This document shows positions 11,928 to 22,847 of a stretch of 64,000 nt of DNA, one piece after another. The notes beneath the pieces were generated by a model, which worked only from the letters and a program-made list of their open reading frames with translations, was not told the origin of the DNA and did no database searches. The first letter of the stretch is position 1; every line of letters begins with the position of its first letter. Location: the NCBI GenBank assembly GCA_963556255.1, contig OY744610.1, forward strand, positions 11,998,477-12,062,476, in the 5' to 3' direction. This DNA is from Allolobophora icterica. Lineage: Eukaryota; Annelida; Clitellata; Crassiclitellata; Lumbricidae. The position numbers and the translations under genes were made by a program.

Positions 11928-13058
11928 ATTGACTGTATCTACAACTTCCGTTGTTGACCCTAAATTGTTTAATAGTTATATTGACTTTAGCATATTAAAT
12001 AGTTTTTATGGATTATAGCGATTGTAGTGGTGAAAATGAGTTCTCTAGTGGAAGTAATTTCGGGACAGGTCGGGCCTTGGGGGCAGCTTCCGAATGTCAC
12101 CAAATTTTACCTGGTGATAGCTGGGTCCTAAAGTAGTCCAACGCGCCTATTCCCGACTTCGGGAAATGATCAGAGAATATTTTACATTTTTTTAAATTCC
12201 ATAAAACGCAATGGAAAATGGTGTTTACTCGTAGGCGGAACCACGAGTCCACATGTATTTCACATCACGACATTATTGAGGAATTTTTCAATCATAGCGG
12301 TGAATAAGGACAGCGCTTTACGTAGGTTCTGAATGTGCAACTTGAGCTCTAAAAGCTGTCATCGCTCAATATCAATTGTTTTCATAAAGACCCTTATCAA
12401 CCAGTAAAAGATAGAAAAAGGGATTTATGTAGAGCCAGTCTAGATCAGAACGTTTTCTCTATAGTTGCCTGTATAATATAGGATCACAGCGCCCGAGTGC
12501 CACTGACTCTAACCTGTGAAGCAGATGTTGAAGGATGACGTAGTGAGGAGGAACAGCAAAACTGTTGTGGAACAAGACATGAACTTGGGTCTGTTTTTTG
12601 GAATACGGAACTCCCATCTTGAGGGTTGCTGACACCAATGACGTCCTAGAAACCGAAAGGTCATACGGTGGTGCTGTACAGTAGCGCTGAGATCTACCTC
12701 TCCAATGCCTCCCTCCCTATGGCGCAGCGCAGGAATACGGCCTTTATACGGCAACGGCATTCTCTTCACTACAAAGAAACTGGCTTATTATTTACAGTAG
12801 GTCTGCAGATCCTATCAGCCGAGACTCATATCCCCGCACTGACAAGACACAGTGTATATGTTTCACACCTATGTTTACACACTAGAATGGCTCTCCATGA
12901 GATTTCCTTCCAACTCTAACTGGTTGATAACCGTCAATAGCCCGGTCACGCGGTCGGTATATCCGGTAAGGTAGTTTCAGGCTTCTGAATCACCGATCAC
13001 GTAAGATAAATTTCAGTTGAATACATAATTTGGTCACTGATACGCTTAAACTCTTGAG

Positions 13059-15935
13059 CTATTTGTTAATAATACGATGCTTTTGTAGAAGAAACCTGCG
13101 AATGATGTGTTCAAACGGAAGATTAGCTTTCTGAGCAGTAAATTCAATCATTGCTTCTGAATACGGAAGATTGGAGTCGATACCACATTTGAGTTTCAAA
13201 TATCTTGCAAGGAAATGTCTTCCAACGAAATATTGACATTTAATGTAGTAGTAACATTGAAGGAAAGACGAGATCTCATTATGACGATCTTTCATAATTT
13301 CCGCAAAACAGCTTGCAAACATTGAATTTGCATTTAACACAGATTTCCTCAACTCGCCATTCAGAGTTGATAAATAGTAAAAGAGTGTGTGAAATCCAAG
13401 CAGCGACTGTACGTCTCCATCAAAAAAAGTGTCAAGTGGTGGCAACACTAAAACATGCGCCAATGAAAGTTCCTTCAAATCGCTCGGCAGATCAGGTTCA
13501 CGAAGAATTCTTTCACATAAATTCAACACTTCGTCGTATTGGCGACGCTTGTAAAGGTACAAAGCACGATAACAGTCGACAGTGTTGCACTGGATACCAA
13601 ACTCTTTGTGAATCGCATTGTAGAATGTTGCCAAATATTCTAAAGCATATTCCATTGAGGCATAAATTACATTTTCTTTGACTATAACAGGATTAACAGC
13701 AGTAGCTTCGATTTCTTCCAAACCATCTGTTCTGTGGTAAACGATCTGTCTTGTAGCATTGACACGCGTATCTGACTTCATCGCAGCAATACATTTCGGC
13801 TTTGTTAAAGCCTTCAGATATTCGTCCATAGGAAACACTGAATCAGGCAAATAATGATAAATATCGAAATGTTTGGATATTCTTTCGGTAGATAATACAG
13901 CTAAATAATGAACGAATACATTTGGTGAAAGACGAAGATCAAGCCAAAGCCGTCTTCCAATGTAATGAAGATTATTGTTTGTAAACTTCCTGTGAAGCAC
14001 ACACAATCCAACGATTCTTACGACATCGTCAATAAACAGCAAGCAACCTGCGTTGAGTATTTCCTTATCCTTTTGAGGAGTCTGATCTGTGAGGACTGCC
14101 AGGCAGAAACGTATTGCTTGTCGGTAATCTGATGTGGCAAAATGGAGAGCAGCAAGATAGGCCAAAGCTGCAGGTGCAATGCCGTTTGGTTTATTATCGA
14201 CGTATTCTAAAGCTTTTCTCAGAAACTCTTTTGACAAAACAGTAATGAGTTTAAATTCTGAACGGTTATTTGATCCAATTAAATTTTGCATGAGATTCTG
14301 AGCACGCAGAAAGTGAAACTGACAACTTTCGGCTGTGTACGGTTTCGGAAAGTTATGATACCAAGATCTTATAATTTTCGGTTGAATTGAAATTCCATTG
14401 ACCAATTCGACAAAGAGACTGCTATCCCATGAAATCTCTCCGCAACTTAAACCATATGCAGCTTCCAAAATATACAGAAGAATGTCACAGTATGTGAAAC
14501 ATGAGACGTTGTCTGCTGTGAGATTTGCCATTCTAATGTACATTGTAGGATTAATATGTAGTACATTACAATCAGTTCGTAAGTTCAGGCGCAGTCCTGA
14601 ACTTGCCCCCATTTTAATTATAGGACGACAAATTCCGTGAGAAATTGCGAATATGCCAGAAAACAACCAATCAGCTGTTTGCAATTTCTTCTCTCTCCGA
14701 AGTTCATCGAGAGGCAATAAAAAATCCATAAAATGTGGGAATACTTCCAATGACCCTTCGACTTCGAAATTTGTCTTAATGAATGACAGTATGTAATTTC
14801 CTATAAACCAATTACAATGAATGCCAGAATTGCGGAACTTATTTAGTTGTTTCTGTGTTTTGTCAAGCGTTGTGGAGCTCAATGGTTCATGAAATAAATT
14901 TGCTTCAGGAATAAAATAGTTCGGACAGTATCTCCTCTTTAGCCATTCCGAAAGCTTTCGTAACAAATCACTGCAGATCGCAATAACAGAAGATGGGTTC
15001 CACCATTCCGGTGACATCTCTTCACAAGTCCATAACATCAACGTCTTTAAATGATACGGACAGAGAACCTCATCTTCCTTTGGACAATCCTTTTGTATTA
15101 ATTCTCTTTTGGCGAAGATTCTCAGCAAGTGATAGACAATCTGCTGAACTTGAGTCAAACTCTGCAGTAAAATAACCTCCGCGACTGAGAATGAAAATCT
15201 CCACTGATATTTATCGTCTCTGCAAGAACGATGCTGCGCGCATACAACATGACACCCATTTTGTACAACTTCCGAGATTGTATCGGTTGTCGGCCATCCG
15301 AATTTTCTTGGTCGAATGGGCCAATTTTGTGCTTCCTTAGGCCACTGAGGGCTCCACACGTTGTTTACCGCATCAAATCCAATATAACCCTCCTCCTTAA
15401 ATTTACATTTAATGGATGGACCTTGAGCAGAGGTTAGCAAAGTTGCTCCATACACCGTACTAGTGAAATTCGACTTTGAAAGAGTAGATATATTGAAAGT
15501 TTCGTAGCCGTCTAGATGAGCTGATCGTCTACATTCGTACTTTTTATGCTTCCAATTATAGTTCATTTCGCCCCAAAATTGTACTCGAACAAAACCTGGG
15601 TAATTTTCGTATGATTCAATCTTGTAGCACTTGATCGTATCTGCTAGGCCACTCATATCATTTGTCAACACTGGGAAGTCGCCACTGAAGGCCAGCTCAT
15701 CAGTGTTGGAAATTAATGAATCAGTGTCGTCAATACATGACTTCAGTGGTCGGATATAGAACTCCGCGGCGCTGCCACACAAGATCATATATTCTGTTGG
15801 TGCAGTGTCTATGGTCACCATTAAGTCATGCATGCGATCAGTAACAAAAGAAACCGACTTTTGGAGCAATTGACATGTACTAACGATGCACTCTGATACC
15901 ATTTCTTCATTCGATTTTTCCGCATATTCCGTCAT
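13059..15935 (-). CDS. Mab-21/cGAS-like nucleotidyltransferase with TPR-like extension (cGLR copy A)
   Basis: Intact 958-residue single-exon reading frame. The N-terminal ~370 residues match the Mab-21/cGAS-like fold: Gly-Ser of the nucleotidyltransferase loop at 54-55 (LCGSAAEFY), metal-binding acids at 70 and 72 (DDTD), a likely third acid at 188 (FDAV), PQWPKEAQNW at 196-205, WRFSFSVAE at 245-253, and the Mab-21 C-terminal signature LWTCEEMSPEWW to YFIPEANLF (301-348). The family makes cyclic dinucleotide-type second messengers on sensing nucleic acid or other ligands; the ligand here is unknown. Residues ~390-958 are helical with TPR-like pairs (588-616, 787-811). The ATG sits one base after a polypyrimidine-AG acceptor (TTTCTTTTAG), so a 5' UTR intron or upstream exon is likely. 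It is 1 of 3 near-full copies in this window. Confidence 0.9.
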   Translation of the reverse strand: MTEYAEKSNEEMVSECIVSTCQLLQKSVSFVTDRMHDLMVTIDTAPTEYMILCGSAAEFYIRPLKSCIDDTDSLISNTDELAFSGDFPVLTNDMSGLADTIKCYKIESYENYPGFVRVQFWGEMNYNWKHKKYECRRSAHLDGYETFNISTLSKSNFTSTVYGATLLTSAQGPSIKCKFKEEGYIGFDAVNNVWSPQWPKEAQNWPIRPRKFGWPTTDTISEVVQNGCHVVCAQHRSCRDDKYQWRFSFSVAEVILLQSLTQVQQIVYHLLRIFAKRELIQKDCPKEDEVLCPYHLKTLMLWTCEEMSPEWWNPSSVIAICSDLLRKLSEWLKRRYCPNYFIPEANLFHEPLSSTTLDKTQKQLNKFRNSGIHCNWFIGNYILSFIKTNFEVEGSLEVFPHFMDFLLPLDELRREKKLQTADWLFSGIFAISHGICRPIIKMGASSGLRLNLRTDCNVLHINPTMYIRMANLTADNVSCFTYCDILLYILEAAYGLSCGEISWDSSLFVELVNGISIQPKIIRSWYHNFPKPYTAESCQFHFLRAQNLMQNLIGSNNRSEFKLITVLSKEFLRKALEYVDNKPNGIAPAALAYLAALHFATSDYRQAIRFCLAVLTDQTPQKDKEILNAGCLLFIDDVVRIVGLCVLHRKFTNNNLHYIGRRLWLDLRLSPNVFVHYLAVLSTERISKHFDIYHYLPDSVFPMDEYLKALTKPKCIAAMKSDTRVNATRQIVYHRTDGLEEIEATAVNPVIVKENVIYASMEYALEYLATFYNAIHKEFGIQCNTVDCYRALYLYKRRQYDEVLNLCERILREPDLPSDLKELSLAHVLVLPPLDTFFDGDVQSLLGFHTLFYYLSTLNGELRKSVLNANSMFASCFAEIMKDRHNEISSFLQCYYYIKCQYFVGRHFLARYLKLKCGIDSNLPYSEAMIEFTAQKANLPFEHIIRRFLLQKHRIINK

Positions 15936-16031
15936 CCTAAAAGAAACACATCTCCATCCTAAAAATTCGTAACGATCATCATTATCGTCGTCAGAATCAG
16001 TAGTAACAGAATTCTAGTTATTACCCATATC

Positions 16032-16901
16032 CAGTCTTGTTGTCCTCGAGACCAAGGTCTTGGTCTCGAGTGCACTCGAGTTCGTTTTTAAAAGTCTTGG
16101 TCTTGGTCTTGGTCTTGAGGTTCAAGGTCTTGGTCTTGGTCTTGGTCTTGAGGTTCAAGGTCTTGGTCTTGGTCTTGGTCTTGAGGTTCAAGTCTTGGTC
16201 TTGGTCTCGCAAGACCAAGATCAAGACCGGCTGTCAATATGAACAGTCATTTAACAGAACTCAAGAATTCTGTATCAAGCCTGCTTGCATCGTATACGAC
16301 CAATATCTATGGATGGATACAAGTCTTGTTGGTCAGGAAAACCCATTGGCAGTAGCAACAGTTATTCTGTATCAGACGGTATGATAAACCATGGGAAGAT
16401 TTCAAAAGGACTCCCTATCTGTACATTTACATCCAGTGCTTGAAAAGCTTCTTTGTGTGTGTCAGCGACTTCAGCACCTGTCGAACGTATTTTTTCACAT
16501 GGCGGAATTTTTATGAGGCCCACCAGGCACGTCTTGGTCAGAAAATTCTGAGCGAATTGATTTTTATAAAATACAAAAGGCATTTGGAATAATAGTTTGC
16601 ATAAAGGACTTTTGAATACAAATTCGGATTTCTCTGCAGTTTGCATTTAAAATTAATTTGCTTTTCATTAAAATAGCGAATATTCCGACTTGAGAATTTT
16701 AGAAATCTTGACCTGATTGCGATTTTCTTGGTCTTCGTCTTGGTCTTGAGGTTCAAGGTCTTGGTCTTGGTCTTGGTCTCGAGGTTCAAAGTCTTGGTCT
16801 TGGTCTTGGTCTTGAGGTTCAAGGTCTTGGTCTTGGTCTTGAGGTTCAAGGTCTTGATCTTGGTCTTGGTCTTGAGGTTTAAGGTCTTGACAACAAGACT
16901 G
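16032..16901. mobile_element. Non-autonomous hAT-type element carrying GGTCTT minisatellites
   Basis: Terminal repeats CAGTCTTGTTGTC and GACAACAAGACTG, with the 8-bp duplication CCCATATC on both sides (16024-16031, 16902-16909). The paralogous site near 62335 is empty (TTACCCATATCACGC). Two internal arrays, at about 16095-16215 and 16730-16890, repeat GGTCTTGGTCTTGAGGTTCA in the same orientation around a ~480-bp unique core. The element sits about 100 bp upstream of the start codon of cGLR copy A. Confidence 0.92.
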
Positions 16902-16909
16902 CCCATATC

Positions 16910-17560
16910 ACGCTAAAAACACCATCACCCTCACAGTTCGACCAATAAAGTTTAGACGGCAGTCTACATTCAGCTAAGCATTTATTTGATGAAGTTTCCG
17001 ACTCTAACACAACGAATAACAGTCATCATTCTCGTTCAATCAATCAACTAATTTTCGTTTATTCGTCAAGCAATCTGGCAAAGAACGCAACTTGGTGCAT
17101 GGTAAGCACTGGCGGTGATCCTGTTTGACAGGTGGGGGATCACTTTTGAACTGATCTGGTGAAGACAGAGTTTTAAAGTGATCTGCGCAAAAAGGAGGTC
17201 CAAACATTTTCTCGCACTCAGGCGCCAAAAAAATTGTTTGACTTTTTTGGGGTTTCTTCTAAACTTGGGGTCAAATGTATGGTGTGCCCTTCCCACTGTT
17301 AAAGGTGGGGGTCTTGCCCCAGATCGCCGCCCATGATGGTAAGCTAACTGTTAGGTGAGGTGGAAGTGAGAATAAGCTGTTTAACAATTGAGGCTAATAT
17401 GGAAGTTTGCGATGTGAGGTGTCTATAAGGTTTGTTTGAATCAAAACATTTAGTAAAACAGGTCTACAGAAATACACACTTTCTTATCTCCCTTCTCTGC
17501 TTATACTTATTTATCCCTCCTGCTTTCTCCAAAGTATTATGACTTTGACCAAGGTTTCAC
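16910..17560. other. Flank shared with copy 2 upstream of cGLR A
   Basis: No gene is recognised. The sequence aligns with 62340-63005 and lies 5' of cGLR A, so it could contain the promoter or a non-coding first exon. I could not identify a TATA box or a donor site conserved in both copies. Confidence 0.4.
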
Positions 17561-17633
17561 TTGAAACGACCATAGATCCATTTCTTGTGCATTATGACTT
17601 GAAACGACCATAGATCCATTTCTTGTGCATTAT
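17560..17633. repeat. Local duplication of a ~37-bp unit
   Basis: ACTTGAAACGACCATAGATC followed by CATTTCTTGTGCATTATGA occurs twice in a row here but once in the paralogous copy near 63000. Confidence 0.85.
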
Positions 17634-19121
17634 GATAATACCGCTATAGAAGTCATTGGATTAAATTCGCTCACTGGATGTCTTTGATGGAACTGGAACC
17701 AGAATGGTATTCAGTTCTCGGGCATTTTCTGTTCCGTTCCATTTGTAAATTCCATGATGTCGTTTAGGTTAAGGAGAAAGTCCAATCTTTTCGGAAAACT
17801 TTGATGTTATCGGAATCAGAACTTCCCGCAGCCTGATTCAGATTTCATGGGCCTCATAGGTCTAAACTTAGGTATCAGAGAAGGAGAGCTGTCCATTGAA
17901 CTTTCCTGAGAGGATACCTATCTAATTGAGAGTTGAATTGATACGTAGAGGATTCTATTATTTTGGGGTCTGCAAATGATCCTATTTAGTCTTGCATTGT
18001 AAATTATTTAAAACGTTTAAATGTGTCTTTCGAATGCTGAGTCGGTGTTTGCGATTCGTCTGAAGCTCCAGACCGGGTTTTGGAAAAGGGCGTAGCTTAT
18101 GTGTCACGTGTACTTTACCTTGTAATCATTCTTTCTTGTATGAAAGGTTATGTTCTCCCGTCTCCATTCATACTTCCATTTTATTGTGGCTTTTACCTGA
18201 GGGTTTTCCATTAAACTGATTCGATGTGATATGTATTATAAGTACATGTACTTTTCCTGCGCGAGAAGTTGCCCAATTATTACACAAGCCTGTGAGATTT
18301 GCTCCATGGTTTATCCTTCATGTCGCAAAACCCTAGTTTGGACAAAGATATTATCTTTATAAGACTTATCGCTGTGGAGATATGAATGCTCACGTGATCC
18401 ATGTCATATTTTATCGCACAATATCATACATGGACTTATCAAATTCCTCGTAGTAGGTAACTCTAAAGTGGACATCGAGATTTCAAATGCCTATGATAGT
18501 AGGTATGCATAACTGAGCTTTCGAACGTCACGGTGAGTCACTTCACGTGATCTGCATTTGGGAATGGGGTCGCGTGATCCGCATGACGTAATTACAAGAG
18601 GGTGTCAAATATGTTCTGGTAATTCCTGCAATCTAGAAATGTAGTGAAATTGGTAACGCCAGACTAGACTAAGCATTGTGTTTTATGGGCCCTTTATGGT
18701 TTCTGACTTGCCTAAGCGTTTCTGTTTCGTGTGGCCTATTTGTATTTCGTATTAGACTAAGCGTTGTCGTTAGCTATGCTTTTATACGTAATCTTAAGGA
18801 TCTATAAGGTTTGTTGAGTGCATTAAGGCTTGCCCAGACTTGTTTGGTTTGCTATGCATTAGAGTACGGGGAGCTGGGGGTATTATAACTTGTCCAGGCC
18901 TGCTGTGAAACTTGTCTGAACTTGTCGGATCCCAGGCTATTGCAGGGGCTGTGCTAAGGTATAGGGCTTTTGAATATTTATGAGGTATCGATGTGTGTGC
19001 GCTTGTCATGAATATGCATAGTCGCCTATAATGCAAGCATTGCGTGCTGCGTGCCTGGTATATGGACTGCACGGGCATATAGACCGCAGAGGTAAAGGGC
19101 AGGAGAGGTAGACTACCGCAC
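17634..19121. other. No gene recognised
   Basis: Up to about 18018 this is shared duplication flank. Beyond that it is single-copy in the window, with no convincing coding frame. The part from about 18600 may belong to an LTR-like unit. Confidence 0.4.
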
Positions 19122-19182
19122 GGGTATATATACCGCAGAGGTACACTACCGCAGAGGTACACTACCGCAGGGGTATACCTCT
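19122..19182. repeat. Short tandem repeat, ~18-bp unit
   Basis: TACACTACCGCAGAGG recurs three times with variants GGTATATATACCGCAGAGG and GCAGGGGTATACC. Confidence 0.75.
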
Positions 19183-19215
19183 GGTTTTCTATAATAAGGG
19201 GCCGCAACGCGCATT

Positions 19216-19445
19216 GAGTGTTTTCTTTCTGAGATCATTGTGTAGAAAAGACGTGATGTGGTAGTGGAGTTTTGTTGGTTTAGAAATGGCTTTTCTCTCT
19301 GAGATCGTTGTGTAGAAAAGACGTTATGTGGTAGTGGAGTTTTGTTGGTTTAGAAAGGGCTTTTCTTTCTGAGATCGTTGTGTGGTGAAGACGTTGGTGT
19401 AGAAAGAGCTTTTCTTTCTGAGATCGTTGGGTGGTGAAGACGTTG
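19216..19445. repeat. Minisatellite with units of ~78 and ~51 bp
   Basis: Four copies of a unit starting TTTTCTTTCTGAGATCGTTG. The first two carry an extra GTGGTAGTGGAGTTTTGTTG segment that the last two lack. Confidence 0.85.
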
Positions 19446-20515
19446 GTTACGTCTGGATAATTGAGGGTCTTTCACTGAGGATTTCTGGTCATTAAGGACG
19501 TTGGATTGTGAACGTTTACGGAATATTTCTGATCGCTTAAGACGTGAATTGCCTTATACTGTTGATTAACGGATAACTTTCTGGAATTGTGGAGTTATCA
19601 AATATCTTGTCTTGCAACTGAGTTGTGTTACAAGGTCAGTACAAGTAACAGTATTTTGGGTCTGCTGAAAGTAACGGTTGATTGGTTATTCTTTGGCGTG
19701 TGATTACAATTGTCTCTGCAATGGAGCTATATCAATATCCGTGATATCATTGACTGTGGAAGAAGTTATTGTCTGTGAAAGCGCCATATTGGATGTCTTA
19801 TGTTGTCAATGAAGTACTGTGCAATTGGATTTGTGAAGTGTTGTTCGTCTGATTGGAAGAATTGCAATAGAAAATGATTAAGACCGTGTGGAGTTATTCT
19901 TCTTCAATTAACTTGGATTAACTGTCTTTCTGGCGAGGCTTTTCCACTGCCGAAGTCCTTCGACAAAAATCGGAGGCCGGATTACGCGGAATATATCCTT
20001 ATTCAGAATTGCCCTCCTGGCGAAAACTCTCTTTCTCCGCCACTCGGCTAGCGATCCTGGTAAATTGCGTAGAAGAAGGGAGGAGGAAGAGAAGTGGAGA
20101 GTAGAAGAAAGAAAGAGGTCGTGGACAGAAGTATAAGTTCACTACAGTGGTACCAGAAGAAGTGAAGTGATAGGTTTGAACTATACGACGACCGGTGTAG
20201 GTGCTTCAAGACCAGTTTTCGCCACAGAAACAATTATTTTTTACAAGAATATCGTTCTCATAGAAACAATACTTTAAGAGAAAGAGTTGGTCCAATACAT
20301 AACATAGCACAACTTTTTATTGCTCCCAAATCAAACGTCTGTGTGTTACAACATCAATTTAAAATAGGTCGGGATACAAAGAGAGGACCAGAAGGGACCG
20401 AGGTCCCTCTAATGTAGGACCATCTGTGCACCATGAAACGTGTCATAGAGGATAAATCACACATACGAAGTTAAGTATGTTACACCAGGAGACGTAGATA
20501 GAGACAGTAATTATA
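19446..20515. other. No gene recognised
   Basis: No coding frame. CAGTGGTACCAGAAGAAG near 20146 resembles a retrotransposon leader or primer-binding region, but no gag or pol follows. Confidence 0.35.
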
Positions 20516-20523
20516 CACTTAAC

Positions 20524-20770
20524 CAGTTCTTTTTTCTGCCGGAACGCGTACGAACGGTGTTCGGGCACCTTTTTTTCAGCTACTAAATACTTATTTATTT
20601 CAATAATAAAAACAAAATTTAGTTGGTTTAATTTAATTTCAGTGTTGTGAACTGTTTTGAACTGTTGTGAACTGTTTTCAGTGTTTATTGAGACCCCTCC
20701 AAATCCCCTTTTTCTGGGGATTTTAGCCCTTTCATAATTGTTCAGTTCCGGAACCTAGAAAAAAGCACTG
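20524..20770. mobile_element. Short hAT-type MITE
   Basis: Imperfect terminal repeats: left CAGTTCTTTTTTCTGCCGGA, right the complement of CAGTGCTTTTTTCTAGGTTC. Flanks CACTTAAC and AACTTAAC match at 7 of 8 positions. The interior CCGGAACGCGTACGAACGG resembles the subterminal part of the element at 11345. Confidence 0.75.
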
Positions 20771-20820
20771 AACTTAACTAAGTAGGCGACGGAGCTGATA
20801 TTAGATAAAGCATTGTTATC

Positions 20821-21300
20821 TACAGGGTGGGCCAGCATAAATGAACCGACTTTGCATGCATATAACTCCCCAATTTTTGTTAGTTATTTATACTTAATGC
20901 GTCAAATTAAAGATATTTTTAGTATTAGCTTTGATAAAGTCGAAATGGTACTAGTTTCAATTTTCATGAAATATTTTGGAACAGCCCTAGCTACGATATT
21001 TTTTGTCATTAGTGACGCAATATGGCGCCGTTGACAGACGATGATCGAGTTTTGAACCGAATTTTCCGAACTGATAAGGGATTTATGCGTTTCAAATGAT
21101 TAAAGAGTTTCCTAACAGAGGATGGGATAAAAAAAACGTTTGAATCGCTTGATACGGAAAATTGATGAAACAGGAACTTCGCGTCGTAAACCACGCGAAT
21201 CGGTACGCACGTCGCGCACACCCGCTAACATTGCTCGTGTGTCCGAGTTAATTTACAGTCCAGACGATGACCTGGGTACAAGCAGACTATCTCGTAATTA
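20821..21300 (+). mobile_element. Mariner-like transposon relic, 5' part
   Basis: Begins TACAGGGTGGGCCAGCATAA, a TA target followed by a typical mariner-type terminal repeat. A decayed N-terminal transposase follows: MAPLTDDDRVLNRIF, then a helix-turn-helix region with IKEFPNRGWDKK, RKIDETGT, and NIARVSELI, in different frames. It stops near GACGATGACCTGGGTACAAG; the catalytic domain and 3' terminus are missing. Confidence 0.75.
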
Positions 21301-21593
21301 ATAGTTAATTTTGCTGTGCAGTACAAATTTCGGGCTAAATGGTCTCATTTTTCTGTGCAGTTACTGTTAAAATTGTCAAGAATTTTTTTATTAGCTTGTA
21401 ATTGCAAAAGCGATGATTTTTTACATCATGTAGGCTAAAACTACAATAACAAATGTGTTTGAATCTTAACCTTCGTAGGACGAACCCCTTTTACGATACA
21501 CGGAGAACGGAATGGGGTGATTTTTTTACCACAAAAGAATGTGTAATATCTCAGCTCACAGGTAAGCTACGATGACAAATGAAGTATCAATTG

Positions 21594-22284
21594 AAGGGCT
21601 TGCCTCAATAACCAGGTATGTCGACATACCTGGTTTATGTGAAAAAGTATGCCAGCGTGCTTGGAATATTGTATTCTATATACCCTGCAAATTTGGTGCA
21701 AATCCGATAATTTTTTAATTGGCTTTTGGATAAACAAGTGTGTCGACATATGGTATTTAGCAGCCGGCAGCATTACTCCAGTGTAATAACCCGGTATGAT
21801 AAAAAAAATTGTCGTTTTTTCTAATAATCTTTGTATTAAAACCGAGGCAGTAATCAGGTTATTTGACATACCCGGTTATTGACTGTTACATACTCTACAA
21901 TTCACTGATTTTGCGTTATTTTTTCCTTACTGTAAAGTAGCTATGATGACTTACCTTTTCATTGCACGATTAATTTGTACTGTGTGCTAGTCACCATTTG
22001 GTGCAAGAATAAGGTATGTCGACTAACAGCAGGCGATGTTGGGTTATTGAGTGTCAATACCCAGGTATGAAGGAAAATGTCGTGAAAAAAACATTAAAGT
22101 TATCTTTTGCATTGCATTATGTAACAATTTCGTGAAAGACAATAACAACTCAGACGGTGTTTCAAACAGCTTGTCGATATCTCGTAAAATGGCTTAGATA
22201 CTACAGTTTGAAGTGTCAAATCTTTGAAGCCATTTTCCCAAAACTAAAAAAATCCGACATACCTTGTTATTGCTGCAAGCCCTT
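21594..22284. mobile_element. TIR-bounded non-autonomous DNA element
   Basis: Left end AAGGGCTTGCCTCAATAACC, right end the complement of AAGGGCTTGCAGCAATAACA. Both are flanked by CAATTG, or by AATT if the terminal G and C belong to the element. It interrupts a repeat unit whose other copies read straight through TCAATTGTAGC. GGTATGTCGACATACC and other GTATGTCG motifs recur inside. No coding frame. Confidence 0.8.
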
Positions 22285-22299
22285 CAATTGTAACATTTA

Positions 22300-22847
22300 A
22301 AAGGTCAAGGAATCGGTTTATCATAGGAGCAATAGTGTGGCAATACTACTTTCCAGAATGGCGGCCAATATAGCCGTCAAAAACAAAAAAATATTATCTC
22401 AGCACGTACCATTATCAAGGTCAGGAAATCGATTTATCCTAGTGGCAATAGTGTGCGAATACCATTGTCCAAGATGGCGGCAACTATGGCCGCCAAAACA
22501 TAACAATATGTATGTCTCAGCTCATAGGTAAGCTACAATGACAAATGAAATGTCCATTGTAGCATTGCCAGGTCACGGAATCGAGTTATTGTAATGGCAA
22601 TGGTGTGGGACTAATATTTTCCAAGATGGCGGCCAATATGGCCGCCAGACACAAAAATATTTATGTATCTGCTCATAGGTAAGCTACAATGACAAATGAA
22701 GTGTCAATTGTAGCATATTCAAGGTCAAGGAGTCGACGTATCGCAGTGACAATAGTGACCGAGTTGAATGATAATTCATATTTTCGTGTTTTGGCGGCCA
22801 ATATGGCCGCCATCTTGGAGAGTAGTATTCCCACCCTAATGTCACTT
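22300..22847 (+). repeat. ~160-bp tandem array with ATGGCGGCC motifs
   Basis: About three and a half units, each with CTCATAGGTAAGCTACAATG, AAGGTCA..GGAATCG, GTGGCAATAGTGTG and a palindromic GGCGGCCAATATGGCCGCC-type segment. Confidence 0.8.

Larger units (their letters stand above)
10642..18018. repeat. Segmental duplication, copy 1
   Basis: From ACTGCAGCAGAC to about TTAAAACG this region aligns, in the same orientation, with 57396-63588. Both carry one intact cGLR gene on the minus strand and similar flanks on both sides. Copy 1 has two extra TIR-bounded insertions (11345-11927 and 16032-16901) and about 220 bp near 12065-12285 not in copy 2. Copy 2 has its own insertion near 57696-58064 and a minisatellite at 63343. 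Confidence 0.85.

Noticed and set aside
16021..16916. Frames with KTKTKTLNL repeats
   Set aside because: They are translations of the GGTCTT minisatellite inside a MITE; no independent sign of coding.
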